Assembly (NCBI GenBank): GCA_958454405.1
Contig: CAUEBO010000064.1
Location: forward strand, 1 to 14,112
DNA length: 14,112 bases
Reading direction: 5' to 3'
From: an uncultured Eggerthellaceae bacterium
GTDB lineage: Bacteria; Actinomycetota; Coriobacteriia; Coriobacteriales; Eggerthellaceae
Positions 1 to 7,566 of this stretch are shown piece by piece. The notes below the pieces were generated by a model. It made no database searches. It was not told where the DNA came from and saw only the letters and a program-made list of their open reading frames with translations. Numbering within the stretch: position 1 is the first letter of the stretch; every line of letters starts with the position of its first letter. A program made the translations under genes and the position numbers.

Positions 1-2211
1 CTTCGCGATCTCAAGCGAGTACCCGTTCTCGACGGCGCCGTTGTTCCAGTCCTCCTGCAGCTGGCGCATGATGTCGAGCTTCTTCTTGCCCATCGCCTTG
101 CGCAGCTTGTCGGCCTTGCCCGCGGAGAAGCCGCTCATGGCCATGGAGATCTGCATGATCTGCTCTTGGTAGACCATGGTGCCGTACGTTTCCTCCAGTA
201 TGGGGCGGAGGCGCTCGTCGTAGTAGTGGATCTGCGTTTTGCCGCTGGCCACCTTCACGTAGTCGTCCACCATGCCGGACTCCAGCGGGCCCGGGCGGTT
301 GAGGGCGATGGAGGCGACGATGTCGGAGAAGCGGGTGGGTGGGAGCCGTGCGAACAGGCTCACGTACAGCGCGCCCTCCACCTGGAACAGCCCGTCCATG
401 TTGCCCGAGCGCATGAGCTCGAAGGCCCCCTCGTCGTCGATGGGAATCTCCTCGGGCACCACCTTCGTGCCGAAGCGCGCCTCGATGTTGCGGCAGGCGC
501 GCGAGAGCACGCCCAGGGTGCGCAGGCCCAGGAAGTCCATTTTCAGCAGGCCCAGCTCGGGCGTGAAGTGCCCGTCGTACTGGGTGATGATGCCGCCGCC
601 CTTGGTGTCGCGCTTCATGGGCACGTGGTCGGCCATGGGGTCGCGGCAGATGATGGTGGCGCAGGCATGCACGCCCTCGCCGCGCACGTGGCCCTCGATG
701 GACTTCGCCGCGTCGATGACCGCCTTCACGTCCTCTTCGGTCTCGTAGGCCTTCTTGAGGTCGGGGTTCGTGGCAAGGGCCTTGTCGATGGTGATGCCCA
801 GCTCGTCGCCGATCATCTTCGTGATCTTGTCGCCGGTGCTGTACGGGTAGTCCAGCACGCGAGCGGCGTCGCGCACGGCGTTCTTCGCCTGCAGCTTGCC
901 GAAGGTGATGACGCCGGACACGTGGTCCTCGCCGTACACCTCCTTGATGTGCTCGATGACCTCCTGGCGGCGCTCATCCTCGAAGTCGACGTCGATATCG
1001 GGCATCTCCACGCGCTCGGGCGACAGGAATCGCTCGAACAGCAGGCCGTTGGACAAGGGATCCAGGTCGGTGATGCCCATGGCGTACGCCACGATGGCGC
1101 CTGCGGCCGAGCCGCGGCCCGGGCCGACGCCGATGCCCTGGCTTCGCGCCCATTCGATGTACTCCTGCACGATGAGGAAGTACGCGGGGAAGCCCTGCTG
1201 GATGATGATGCCGGCCTCGTAGTCGGCGCGCTCCTGCGCCTCGGGCGGGATGGGATCGCCGTAGCGCTTCACCAGGCCTTCTTGGATGCGCTTGCGGAAG
1301 TAGCTCTCCTCCGTCTCGCCCTCGGGCAAGGGAAAGCGCGGCAGGATGGAGTCGCGCTCCAGCACGACGTCGCACTTCGCCGCCAGCTCCACCGTGTTGT
1401 CGCACGCCTCGGGGAAGTCCTTCAGCGCCTCGCGCATCTCCTCTTCCGTCTTCATGTAGAACTGGTCGTTCTCGAAGCGCATGCGGTTGGCGTCGTTCAT
1501 GGCCGAGCCCGTGCCGATGCACAGCATGATGTCCTGGGCGCGCGCGTCCTCTTTCGTGAGGTAATGGAAGTCGTTCGTGGCGATGGTCTTGAGGCCGGCG
1601 CGCTTGGCCACTTCGGTCAGCTGGTGGTTGAGCTCGGTCTGGGTCAGGCCGCCGTCGGTCATGATGCCCTGGTTCTGCAGCTCGATGTAGAAATCGCCCG
1701 GCTCGAAGCAGCCGGCGAACTTGTTCGCCCACTCCACGGCCTCGTCCATCTGGCGGTTGTCCAAGAGCTTCGGGATGATGCCGGCGATGCAGGCCGACGA
1801 TCCGATGATGCCCTTGCCGTACTTCTGCAGCATGCTGAACGTGGTGCGGGGCTTGTAGTAGAAGTTGTCCACGTGCGATTCGCTGACCAGCTTCACCAAG
1901 TTGTGGTAGCCCTCGTTCGTCTTGGACAGCAGCAGCAGGTGGTAGAGCTTGGGCTTCGCGTCCTTGCGCAGCTCCTCGTCGACGGTGAAGTACACCTCGC
2001 AGCCGTAGATGGGCTTCACGCGCACACCCGTCTCCTTCTCCACGGCATCGCACGCGTCGCTGAGTTCCGGCACGCCGGACATGACGCCGTGGTCGGTGAC
2101 GGCGACGGCCGGCATGCCCAGATCGGCGGCGCGCTTGACCATGTCGTAGATGTGCGTCGCGCCGTCAAGCAGGGAGTATTCGGTGTGGTTGTGCAGGTGG
2201 ACGAATGCCAT
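1..2211 (-). CDS. dnaE: DNA polymerase III subunit alpha, N-terminal part (runs off left edge)
   Basis: This is the catalytic subunit of the replicative DNA polymerase, acting in the cytoplasmic replisome. The reading frame is open from the ATG at 2209-2211 to base 1, giving 737 codons without a stop. The C-terminal part (tau/clamp-binding and OB regions; about 400 residues by comparison with E. coli) lies outside the window. The protein begins MAFVHLHNHTEYSLLDG, the HxH start of the PHP domain. GPGRGSAAGAIVAYA (bases about 1085-1130) is the conserved polymerase palm glycine/serine motif. PDIDVDFEDER (973-1002) carries catalytic Asp405 and Asp407, and LLKMDFLGLRTLGV (about 510-555) carries the third, Asp559; these fall almost exactly where E. 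coli has D401, D403 and D555. A GAGG ribosome site lies about 9 bases before the ATG. The gene diverges from the MATE gene. Identification is secure, and no frameshift was seen. Confidence 0.98.
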   Translation of the reverse strand, partial: MAFVHLHNHTEYSLLDGATHIYDMVKRAADLGMPAVAVTDHGVMSGVPELSDACDAVEKETGVRVKPIYGCEVYFTVDEELRKDAKPKLYHLLLLSKTNEGYHNLVKLVSESHVDNFYYKPRTTFSMLQKYGKGIIGSSACIAGIIPKLLDNRQMDEAVEWANKFAGCFEPGDFYIELQNQGIMTDGGLTQTELNHQLTEVAKRAGLKTIATNDFHYLTKEDARAQDIMLCIGTGSAMNDANRMRFENDQFYMKTEEEMREALKDFPEACDNTVELAAKCDVVLERDSILPRFPLPEGETEESYFRKRIQEGLVKRYGDPIPPEAQERADYEAGIIIQQGFPAYFLIVQEYIEWARSQGIGVGPGRGSAAGAIVAYAMGITDLDPLSNGLLFERFLSPERVEMPDIDVDFEDERRQEVIEHIKEVYGEDHVSGVITFGKLQAKNAVRDAARVLDYPYSTGDKITKMIGDELGITIDKALATNPDLKKAYETEEDVKAVIDAAKSIEGHVRGEGVHACATIICRDPMADHVPMKRDTKGGGIITQYDGHFTPELGLLKMDFLGLRTLGVLSRACRNIEARFGTKVVPEEIPIDDEGAFELMRSGNMDGLFQVEGALYVSLFARLPPTRFSDIVASIALNRPGPLESGMVDDYVKVASGKTQIHYYDERLRPILEETYGTMVYQEQIMQISMAMSGFSAGKADKLRKAMGKKKLDIMRQLQEDWNNGAVENGYSLEIAK

Positions 2212-2292
2212 ATCTTGTGCCTCGAATCAGGTAGGGACGCGCTGCGTAGTGTGTTTGAAGCTGCGTGCGGCTTGTTCGTTGGTTTCGATGCC

Positions 2293-2320
2293 ATTCTAGC
2301 AGCATTGCCCGGGCAGACAA
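2293..2320 (-). promoter_or_regulatory. Likely dnaE promoter (extended -10)
   Basis: On the minus strand TTGTCT (2320-2315) is followed after 16 bases by TAGAAT (2298-2293), and TG lies one base before the -10 (TGC-TAGAAT). That is a good sigma-70/SigA-type promoter with an extended -10. Transcription would begin near 2286 and give a leader of about 75 bases before the dnaE ATG. The 10-bp perfect palindrome TGCCCGGGCA (2306-2315) lies in the spacer. The prediction rests on consensus matching only. Confidence 0.55.
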
Positions 2321-2375
2321 CCGAACAAACGATGGTTTTCAGAAGAAGGTCGCCCCGCCGGCCTGCCGAGCCGCC

Positions 2376-2404
2376 CCGAACAGGCGTCCGAACGGACGGT
2401 TCGG
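2376..2404. repeat. Inverted repeat with CCGAAC / GTTCGG arms in the dnaE-MATE divergent region
   Basis: CCGAAC (2376-2381) pairs with GTTCGG (2399-2404), and inside them CGTCC (2385-2389) pairs with GGACG (2394-2398) around a GAAC loop. A second CCGAAC (2388-2393) forms a 6-bp-arm dyad with the same GTTCGG over a 5-base spacer, and a third CCGAAC lies at 2321-2326. The element ends 10 bases before the putative -35 of the MATE gene. It could be an operator or simply a hairpin. No T-run follows, so it is not a convincing terminator. Confidence 0.5.
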
Positions 2405-2414
2405 CGAGCCGCGA

Positions 2415-2443
2415 TTGACGGAGCATCCTCGAATGCCTACTCT
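2415..2443 (+). promoter_or_regulatory. Possible promoter of the MATE gene
   Basis: TTGACG (2415-2420) is five of six to the -35 consensus and is followed, after a 17-base spacer, by TACTCT (2438-2443), which keeps the key T, A and final T of a -10 but is otherwise weak. Transcription would start near 2450, about 40 bases before the ATG at 2491. It is the best candidate in the gap. Confidence 0.4.
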
Positions 2444-2490
2444 TTAGTATCTGAAGGATCGGGGAACCGTTCGCATCGAGGGCGAGGGGC

Positions 2491-3876
2491 ATGGAAGCAA
2501 CGGAAAGCGCGCGCGACGACAAGTCGTTTCTGGGAACCGAACCGCTCGGCCGGCTCATGGCCCGCCTCGCCGTTCCCACCATGGTGGCGCAGCTCATCAA
2601 CCTGTTGTACAGCATCGTCGACCGCATCTTCATCGGGCACATCGCCGGCGTGGGCACCGATGCGCTCACCGGCGTGGGCGTGGCCTTCCCGCTCATCATG
2701 CTGGTCAGCGCCTTTTCAGCCTTCGCGGGCGCAGGCGGCGCCCCGCTCGCATCCATCGCGCTGGGCCGCCGCGATCGCGCGCATGCCCAGCGCATCCTGC
2801 AGAACACCGTGGCGCTGCTGCTCGCGTTCGCCGTGCTGCTGCTCGCCGTCATCTACCCGCTGCGGGAGCCGCTCCTGCTCCTGTTCGGGGCAAGCGGCGC
2901 GACCCTTCCCTACGCGTCGTCGTATCTGTCCATCTACCTGACAGGCACGTTCTTCGTGATGGCGTACCTGGGGCTCAATCCGTTCGTGCTGGCGCAAGGC
3001 AACTCCAAGCGCGCGCTCGCGGCCATGGCGTCCGGAGCGCTGCTCAACATCGCGCTTGACCCCGTGTTCATCTTCGTGCTGGGCTGGGGCGTGCAGGGCG
3101 CCGCAGCGGCCAGCGTCGTCGCCCAGGGCGTGAGCGCGCTCGTCACGGTCTCCTACTTCCGCAGCGCGAACAGCGCGCTGCGCCTGACCGCCCGGCTTGA
3201 GCGGCCAAGCGGCGCCATCGCCGGCAAGATACTCGCGCTCGGCGGCGCGCCGTTCTTCATGCAGGCCACCGAAAGCCTTATGATCATCGTGCTCAACGGC
3301 ACGCTGCAAGCCTACGGCGGGGACATGCACGTGGCGGCCCTCACCATCCTGCAGAGCATGATGCAGCTGCTGTTCGTGCCGGCCCAAGGCCTCACCCAGG
3401 GCGTCCAGCCCATCATCAGCTACAGTTACGGGGCACAGCTGTTCGACCGCGTGAGAAGCGCCTGCAAGCGGCTCGTGGGCACGGCGTTCGCGCTCGAGGG
3501 AACGTGTGCGCTGCTGGTCATCCTCTTCCCCGCCACGGTGGCCGGCGCATTCACCAACGACGCCGCGCTCGTGGGCCTCGTGGGGAGCGTGGCGCCCGTC
3601 TTCTTCGCGGGCATGACGCTGTTCGGCATCCAGGTGGCCGTCCAATCCATCTTCATGGGGCTGGGCCAGAGCAAGTTCGCGCTCATCGTGGCGTTCACCC
3701 GGAAGCTCGTGCTGCTCATCCCGCTCGCGCTCGTGCTGCCGCAGTTCATGGGCGCTGCAGGCGTGTACGTGGCCGAGCCCGTCTCCGACGTGCTCTCCGT
3801 GACGCTCTGCTCCATCCTGCTGCTGGCGAATTTCAAGAAGCTCCTGAACGCGCAGGCCATGGAGCAGGTGGGCTAG
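2491..3876 (+). CDS. MATE family multidrug/Na+(H+) efflux transporter
   Basis: A 461-residue integral membrane protein, the normal length for a MATE antiporter, predicted to export cationic drugs or metabolites in exchange for Na+ or H+. The N-terminus reads FLGTEPLGRLMARLAVP (13-29), then a first membrane helix ending SIVDRIFIGH (41-50); this is the MepA-type opening and contains the conserved helix-1 acidic residue (Asp44). About twelve hydrophobic segments follow, with the internal two-fold repeat: the second half restarts near FFMQATESLMIIVLNGTL (about 256-273). The ATG at 2491 has a GAGGG site (2479-2483) seven bases upstream. The gene diverges from dnaE and is followed by 314 non-coding bases, so it is probably a single-gene unit. 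The family is certain. The substrate is not visible, and a DinF-like role is equally possible. Confidence 0.95.
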   Translation: MEATESARDDKSFLGTEPLGRLMARLAVPTMVAQLINLLYSIVDRIFIGHIAGVGTDALTGVGVAFPLIMLVSAFSAFAGAGGAPLASIALGRRDRAHAQRILQNTVALLLAFAVLLLAVIYPLREPLLLLFGASGATLPYASSYLSIYLTGTFFVMAYLGLNPFVLAQGNSKRALAAMASGALLNIALDPVFIFVLGWGVQGAAAASVVAQGVSALVTVSYFRSANSALRLTARLERPSGAIAGKILALGGAPFFMQATESLMIIVLNGTLQAYGGDMHVAALTILQSMMQLLFVPAQGLTQGVQPIISYSYGAQLFDRVRSACKRLVGTAFALEGTCALLVILFPATVAGAFTNDAALVGLVGSVAPVFFAGMTLFGIQVAVQSIFMGLGQSKFALIVAFTRKLVLLIPLALVLPQFMGAAGVYVAEPVSDVLSVTLCSILLLANFKKLLNAQAMEQVG

Positions 3877-4078
3877 CCAGTCCCGCCGCCAAGCCGAATC
3901 CCCCCGCCCTTTCGCAGCCGGCGGACCCGCCTTGGCGGGCGGCGTCCTGCGCTTGAGGGCTTTCCCCCACGGAGCTGCACCCCGGAGCCCTGGCGGGCGC
4001 GGGCGACCGAAAAGCTCCTTTGAAGGATCGCGCCGCCCGCCTTCGCTTGAGCCCGCGTTTTGTGCAAACTGAACAAAT

Positions 4079-4122
4079 CCATCCGTTTTTCCCCGATCCG
4101 TTTCGTGATGCCGATCCGTTTC
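4079..4122 (+). repeat. ATCCGTTT direct repeats upstream of the reductase operon
   Basis: CCGATCCGTTTC occurs exactly twice, at 4093-4104 and 4111-4122 (18-base period), and a third, slightly degenerate copy CCATCCGTTT lies at 4079-4088. The last copy runs into the position expected for the -35 of the putative operon promoter (-10 at 4142-4147). Repeated same-orientation sites ending at the -35 are typical of activator binding sites. Which protein binds here is unknown; the PucR-type regulator encoded downstream is one candidate. Confidence 0.6.
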
Positions 4123-4147
4123 TTTCCCCCGGCGCCCTCCATACACT
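4119..4147 (+). promoter_or_regulatory. Possible activator-dependent promoter of the reductase operon
   Basis: TACACT (4142-4147) matches four of six -10 positions. The -35 position 17 bases upstream (TTTCTT, 4119-4124) is poor, as expected for a promoter that needs an activator, and it overlaps the third ATCCGTTT repeat. Transcription would begin near 4154, about 37 bases before the chaperone start. A short dyad, GCATC (4153-4157) / GATGC (4166-4170), sits just downstream. Confidence 0.35.
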
Positions 4148-4178
4148 GGAAAGCATCTTGATTGCGATGCATGGCGAG

Positions 4179-4185
4179 AAGGGGG
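4179..4185 (+). promoter_or_regulatory. Ribosome binding site that fixes the chaperone start
   Basis: AAGGGGG lies five bases before the ATG at 4191. The same open frame has earlier ATGs at 4020 and 4167, but 4020 would add 57 residues with no likeness to the family, and 4191 gives the usual chaperone length. Confidence 0.55.
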
Positions 4186-4190
4186 AAGCG

Positions 4191-4934
4191 ATGTGTCAAG
4201 CAGGCGTGCAGCGCCGTCGGACCGACAGCGCGAGCTTGGAGAAGACGGCGTATTTCCGGCAACGATGCCATCTCTACGATGCGCTTAGGCGAGGGTTCTT
4301 CCTCGAGCCGGACGAACGTTCCGTGTCGTTTTGGCATCTGTTCTGTCGAGAAGCCCCTCCTCCTGGCGCCCCGACCATCATGCGCGACGGGTACGACGAT
4401 ATGAACGCGCACTTCTCATCCCACGCGCCGCTTTCCAACGAACAGGACAAGGACTCCCTGCACTGGGAGTTCACCAGGCTTTTCATTGGCCCGATGCCGC
4501 CGGAGGCCCCGCCGTGGGCATCCTGCTACCTCGAGCCGGACGGGCTTCTGTTCCAGGAGACGACGCTTTGGGTCCGCACCAGGTACCAGGCGCACGGTTT
4601 CATGGCAGGCGAGCACGTCAATGCGGAGGCGGACGACCATATCGGGATCGAATTCGACTTCCTGTACCGACTCGGTGAAGAAACCGTTCAGGCGCTCGAG
4701 GAGGGCGGCGATCCCGAAGTTCTTCGAAGGCTGCTGCAAGACCAGCTCGCCTTCCTGTCGGCCCACCTCCTCCGGTTCGTCGACCGTTTCCGGCGCCGGG
4801 TGGAGGATCGGGCGGCGCTTCCCTATTACCGAGGGATGGCCCGGATAGCGCAAGGATTCGTCGAAAGCGACAAGAACGCGGTGGAAGAGATGCTGAACGG
4901 CATCGCGAGTGACAAGGAGGCAAGCAATGGGTAG
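4191..4934 (+). CDS. TorD/DmsD-family chaperone for the molybdoenzyme
   Basis: A 247-residue cytoplasmic helical protein of the TorD/DmsD (Tat proofreading, redox enzyme maturation) family. Members bind the twin-arginine leader of a partner molybdoenzyme, hold it until Mo-bisMGD is inserted, and then release it to the Tat translocase. Seen here: YFRQRCHLYDALRRGFFLEP (21-40), typical of the first helices; EFTRLFIGP (93-101), the family E-F-x-R-L-F-x-G-P motif; PPWASCYLEPDGLL (107-120), matching the P-P-xx-S-x-Y-xxx-xG segment; and DDHIGIEFDFLYRL (148-161), the conserved D-H-I-xx-E-xx-F-L signature. It is the first gene of the operon and its stop overlaps the start of the catalytic subunit by 8 bases, which suggests coupled translation with its client. 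The family is clear. It is not provably TorD rather than DmsD, so no symbol is given. Confidence 0.9.
   Translation: MCQAGVQRRRTDSASLEKTAYFRQRCHLYDALRRGFFLEPDERSVSFWHLFCREAPPPGAPTIMRDGYDDMNAHFSSHAPLSNEQDKDSLHWEFTRLFIGPMPPEAPPWASCYLEPDGLLFQETTLWVRTRYQAHGFMAGEHVNAEADDHIGIEFDFLYRLGEETVQALEEGGDPEVLRRLLQDQLAFLSAHLLRFVDRFRRRVEDRAALPYYRGMARIAQGFVESDKNAVEEMLNGIASDKEASNG
4914..4920 (+). promoter_or_regulatory. Ribosome binding site that fixes the catalytic-subunit start
   Basis: AAGGAGG, an almost ideal Shine-Dalgarno sequence, lies six bases before the ATG at 4927. This start is preferred over the in-frame ATG at 4909, which has no such site. It is embedded in the last codons of the chaperone gene. 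Confidence 0.75.
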
Positions 4935-7548
4935 AACGGTTTGCAGAGAAGGGGGTTTGAGCCGTCGCACGTTCCTCGGACTCGCAGGCGCAACGGCTGC
5001 GGCGGCGGCGCTCGGCACCGACGCGTTCGAAGGCGGGTTGCAGGCGATGGCCCAGGAAGCGGGAGCCGGGCAAGGGGAAACGGGAGGGGTCTGGAAAGCG
5101 GCGAACTGCACCACCTACGTCTGCGGATCGGGCCGCTGCGTCAACCGGGTCTACGTCGAGAACAACACCATACTTCGACAAAAGACCGACGACCAGGGCG
5201 AGGACAGCCTCACGAACCCTCAGCAGCGGGGATGCGCGCGAGGGCGGTCCCAGCGCAAGACGGTTACCGGAGCCGACCGCCTGAAGTACCCCATGAAGCG
5301 CAAGCACTGGCAGCCCGGCGGCGGAGAGAACTCGAACGGCCACCTTCGCGGCATCGACGAATGGGAGCGCATCAGCTGGGACGAGGCGCTCGATCTGACG
5401 GCGGGAGAATTCAAGCGGGTCATGGGCGACTACGGGAACGAGGCGATAACCGCCACCTGGGGATTCGGCTACCCCCGCCTGCTCGACGCCCTCGGAGGGG
5501 CGAACCGGTTCTGGGGCCCCATATCGCTGGGCGCCTGGGCCGTTTCGGCGACCCGCCTCATGGGCGTGCACCACATGCAGCTGTACCTGGGCAGCCCCAA
5601 CACCATCAACGATCGCCTCGACTACCTCAATTCCAAGCTCATCGTGATGTTCGGCTGCAATCCAGCCTGGTCGGCGGCCAACTCGCTGTACTACTTCGAG
5701 AATGCCAAGCAGGCGGGCGCCAAGATCATCATCATCGACCCCATGTGCTCCGCCTCGGTGATCGCGATCGCCGACGAGTGGGTTCCAGTGCGTCCCTCCA
5801 CCGACACCGCCTTGCTGTTGGGCATGGCCCACTACATGATCGAGAACGATCTGCAGGATCAGGATTTCCTCGACACCTACTGCGTCGGATTCGATGCGGA
5901 GCACATGCCCGAATTCGCGCAGGGAGAGGAGAGCTTCCGCGACTACGTGATGGGGGAAAGCGATGGAACCCCCAAAACTCCCGAATGGGCTTCGGCGATA
6001 TGCGGCGTGCCGGCCGACAGGATCAGGTCCCTGGCGCGGGAAATCGCCACGACGAAGCCCATGGCGTTCCTGAGCGCCTACGCGCCGGCGCGCACGTACA
6101 ACGGGGAAACGTTCTGCCAGGCCTTCTCGACCGTCGGATGGATGACGGGCAACGTCGGCAAGCCGGGAGCCTGCGTCGGGGTGTCGTGCAACGTCAACCA
6201 GTTCAACCAGGGGCCCCTGCTCGTTTCCGCCGGAAGCGACGGCCTTCCCGCGTACAAGAACACCATCATGCCGTACGACTACTTCGCGCTGACGTCGCCG
6301 CCGCCCGACGACGACTCCTGGCACTCGCCCAACATCTGCGAGGCATGGAGCGCCATCGTCAACGGAGAGTTCTCGGCGGGAAAGCGCGGCAAGGAGAAGT
6401 TCGATATCAAGATCATCTCCCACCTGGGAGCGGGCAATGCGCTCAACCAATTCCCCGACATCGGCGCCGGCGTCGAAGCGCATCGCAAGGTGGAGTTCGT
6501 CGTGGGGTCCGACATCGTCCCCACGCCTTCGATGCAGTTCTGCGACATCGTCCTGCCCGTCACCCACTGCTGGGAGCGCGTCGGCAGCTTCAACGGGCTC
6601 GCCATCACGAACCGCGAACGCTTCCTTTGGGGCCAGCAGATCATAGCGCCTTCGTTCGAGGCGAAAGACGATTCGTGGATCGAAGTCGAGCTGGCGAAGC
6701 GGCTGGGGATCAACCCTGAAGAATACCAGCCCTTCGGGGAAGAGCAGATGGTGTTCAACCAGGTGGCGACCGCCTTCGTCATGAAAGAGGACGGCGTTGA
6801 AACCGAGAATCTCGCGCGGATCACGCAAGAGGACCTTGCCTATTTCGGCGTGGAGGGAGAGCCGCAGGACGGACGCGTCCCCATACGCGAGCTTCAGGAA
6901 ATGGCGAACTACGCCGTGCCGCGCAGCAACGGCGACAACTTCGGCTACATCGCGTTCGCGGACTACATAGCGGATCCCGCATCGAACCCGCTCGACACGG
7001 AAACCGGGAAATTCGAGATCTACTGCCGGGCGCTTTCCGACCAGGTGGCCGGCTACGGATGGTCGACCATCGCGCCCATCGCCAAGTACCAGGAAGTGCC
7101 GCGCGGATACGAGTCCACGAAAACGGGCGCCTACCCTCTGCAGATGGTCACCCCCCACTACATGAGGAGGGCGCACTCGAGCCTGGACAGCAATCCGTGG
7201 ATGAGAGAGGCGTTCACGCAGGAGGTGTTCATGAACACCGTCGACGCGGAGGCCCGGGGACTCAAGGACGGAGATCCCATCCGCGTGTTCAACGAATGCG
7301 GGTCGACCCTGCGATTCGTCAGCGTGACGGAGCGGATCATTCCCGGGACGATAGCGATGGGCGAAGGGGCCTGGTTCGACCTCGATCCCGAGACGGGCTA
7401 CGACCGCGGCGGATCGGCGAACGTGCTCACCGGGTCCTGGCCGAACGGACAGGGAACGCAGGGCTGGAACACGAACGCGGTCGAAGTCGAGTACTGCGAC
7501 GCCGGGCTTGAGCCCGATTGCCTGCGCGCCCCCAAAGAGATTTCGTAG
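4927..7548 (+). CDS. dmsA: DmsA-type molybdopterin oxidoreductase, catalytic subunit (Tat-exported)
   Basis: An 873-residue Mo-bisMGD enzyme of the DMSO reductase family, probably the terminal reductase of an anaerobic respiratory chain on the outer face of the membrane. LSRRTFLGLAGATAAAAALG (11-30) is a twin-arginine leader, with a plausible cleavage site after AMA (40-42). Cys61, Cys66, Cys71 and Cys103 should bind the [4Fe-4S] cluster FS0; RGCARGRS (101-108) and DRLKYPMKR (117-125) closely match E. coli DmsA as I recall it. SKLIVMFGCNPAWS (236-249) and KIIIIDP (266-272) are pterin-binding segments. Ser200 in GPISLG sits where DmsA has its Mo-ligating serine. The C-terminal region (from about 735) is the molydopterin-dinucleotide domain. 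Oddity: Cys spacing is x4/x4, not DmsA's x3/x3. It overlaps the chaperone gene and precedes the ferredoxin and anchor genes. Family and architecture are secure; the substrate (DMSO, methionine sulfoxide, N-oxide or other) is not determinable, so the symbol is a family-level label. Confidence 0.9.
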   Translation: MGRTVCREGGLSRRTFLGLAGATAAAAALGTDAFEGGLQAMAQEAGAGQGETGGVWKAANCTTYVCGSGRCVNRVYVENNTILRQKTDDQGEDSLTNPQQRGCARGRSQRKTVTGADRLKYPMKRKHWQPGGGENSNGHLRGIDEWERISWDEALDLTAGEFKRVMGDYGNEAITATWGFGYPRLLDALGGANRFWGPISLGAWAVSATRLMGVHHMQLYLGSPNTINDRLDYLNSKLIVMFGCNPAWSAANSLYYFENAKQAGAKIIIIDPMCSASVIAIADEWVPVRPSTDTALLLGMAHYMIENDLQDQDFLDTYCVGFDAEHMPEFAQGEESFRDYVMGESDGTPKTPEWASAICGVPADRIRSLAREIATTKPMAFLSAYAPARTYNGETFCQAFSTVGWMTGNVGKPGACVGVSCNVNQFNQGPLLVSAGSDGLPAYKNTIMPYDYFALTSPPPDDDSWHSPNICEAWSAIVNGEFSAGKRGKEKFDIKIISHLGAGNALNQFPDIGAGVEAHRKVEFVVGSDIVPTPSMQFCDIVLPVTHCWERVGSFNGLAITNRERFLWGQQIIAPSFEAKDDSWIEVELAKRLGINPEEYQPFGEEQMVFNQVATAFVMKEDGVETENLARITQEDLAYFGVEGEPQDGRVPIRELQEMANYAVPRSNGDNFGYIAFADYIADPASNPLDTETGKFEIYCRALSDQVAGYGWSTIAPIAKYQEVPRGYESTKTGAYPLQMVTPHYMRRAHSSLDSNPWMREAFTQEVFMNTVDAEARGLKDGDPIRVFNECGSTLRFVSVTERIIPGTIAMGEGAWFDLDPETGYDRGGSANVLTGSWPNGQGTQGWNTNAVEVEYCDAGLEPDCLRAPKEIS

Positions 7549-7566
7549 GAAGCGAGGTAGAGAACC

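Larger units (their letters stand above)
3877..4190. other. Intergenic region between the MATE gene and the reductase operon
   Basis: This 314-base stretch holds no credible gene; an open frame does extend upstream of the chaperone start, but it looks non-coding. It contains a short GC hairpin (CCCGC 3926-3930 with GCGGG 3935-3939, CTTG loop) and a looser pair AGGGCT (3956-3961) / AGCCCT (3986-3991). Neither has a T-run, so termination of the MATE transcript here is unproven. The right half (from about 4058) is noticeably less GC-rich and carries the direct repeats and promoter listed separately. Confidence 0.6.

Noticed and set aside
166..2418. A 750-codon plus-strand open frame antisense to dnaE
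   Set aside because: Same codon-aligned antisense effect. The minus strand encodes an unmistakable DNA polymerase III alpha with its catalytic aspartates.
3921..3991. Hairpins after the MATE gene as an intrinsic terminator
   Set aside because: The stems are only 5-6 bp and no T-run follows on the plus strand; in such GC-rich DNA short stems are common, so no terminator is claimed.
4020..4190. Upstream extension of the chaperone gene to the ATG at 4020
   Set aside because: The added 57 residues have no family likeness, cover the direct repeats and putative promoter, and lack a ribosome site; 4191 has one and gives the usual length.
4927..7548. Identification of the Mo enzyme as a catechol dehydroxylase or acetylene-hydratase-like enzyme, known from gut Eggerthella relatives
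   Set aside because: The full DmsABC-type set with quinol anchor, the DmsA-like RGCARGRS/DRLKYPMKR segments and the serine at the Mo-ligand position fit a DmsA-type respiratory reductase better. A tree would be needed to exclude an unusual substrate.
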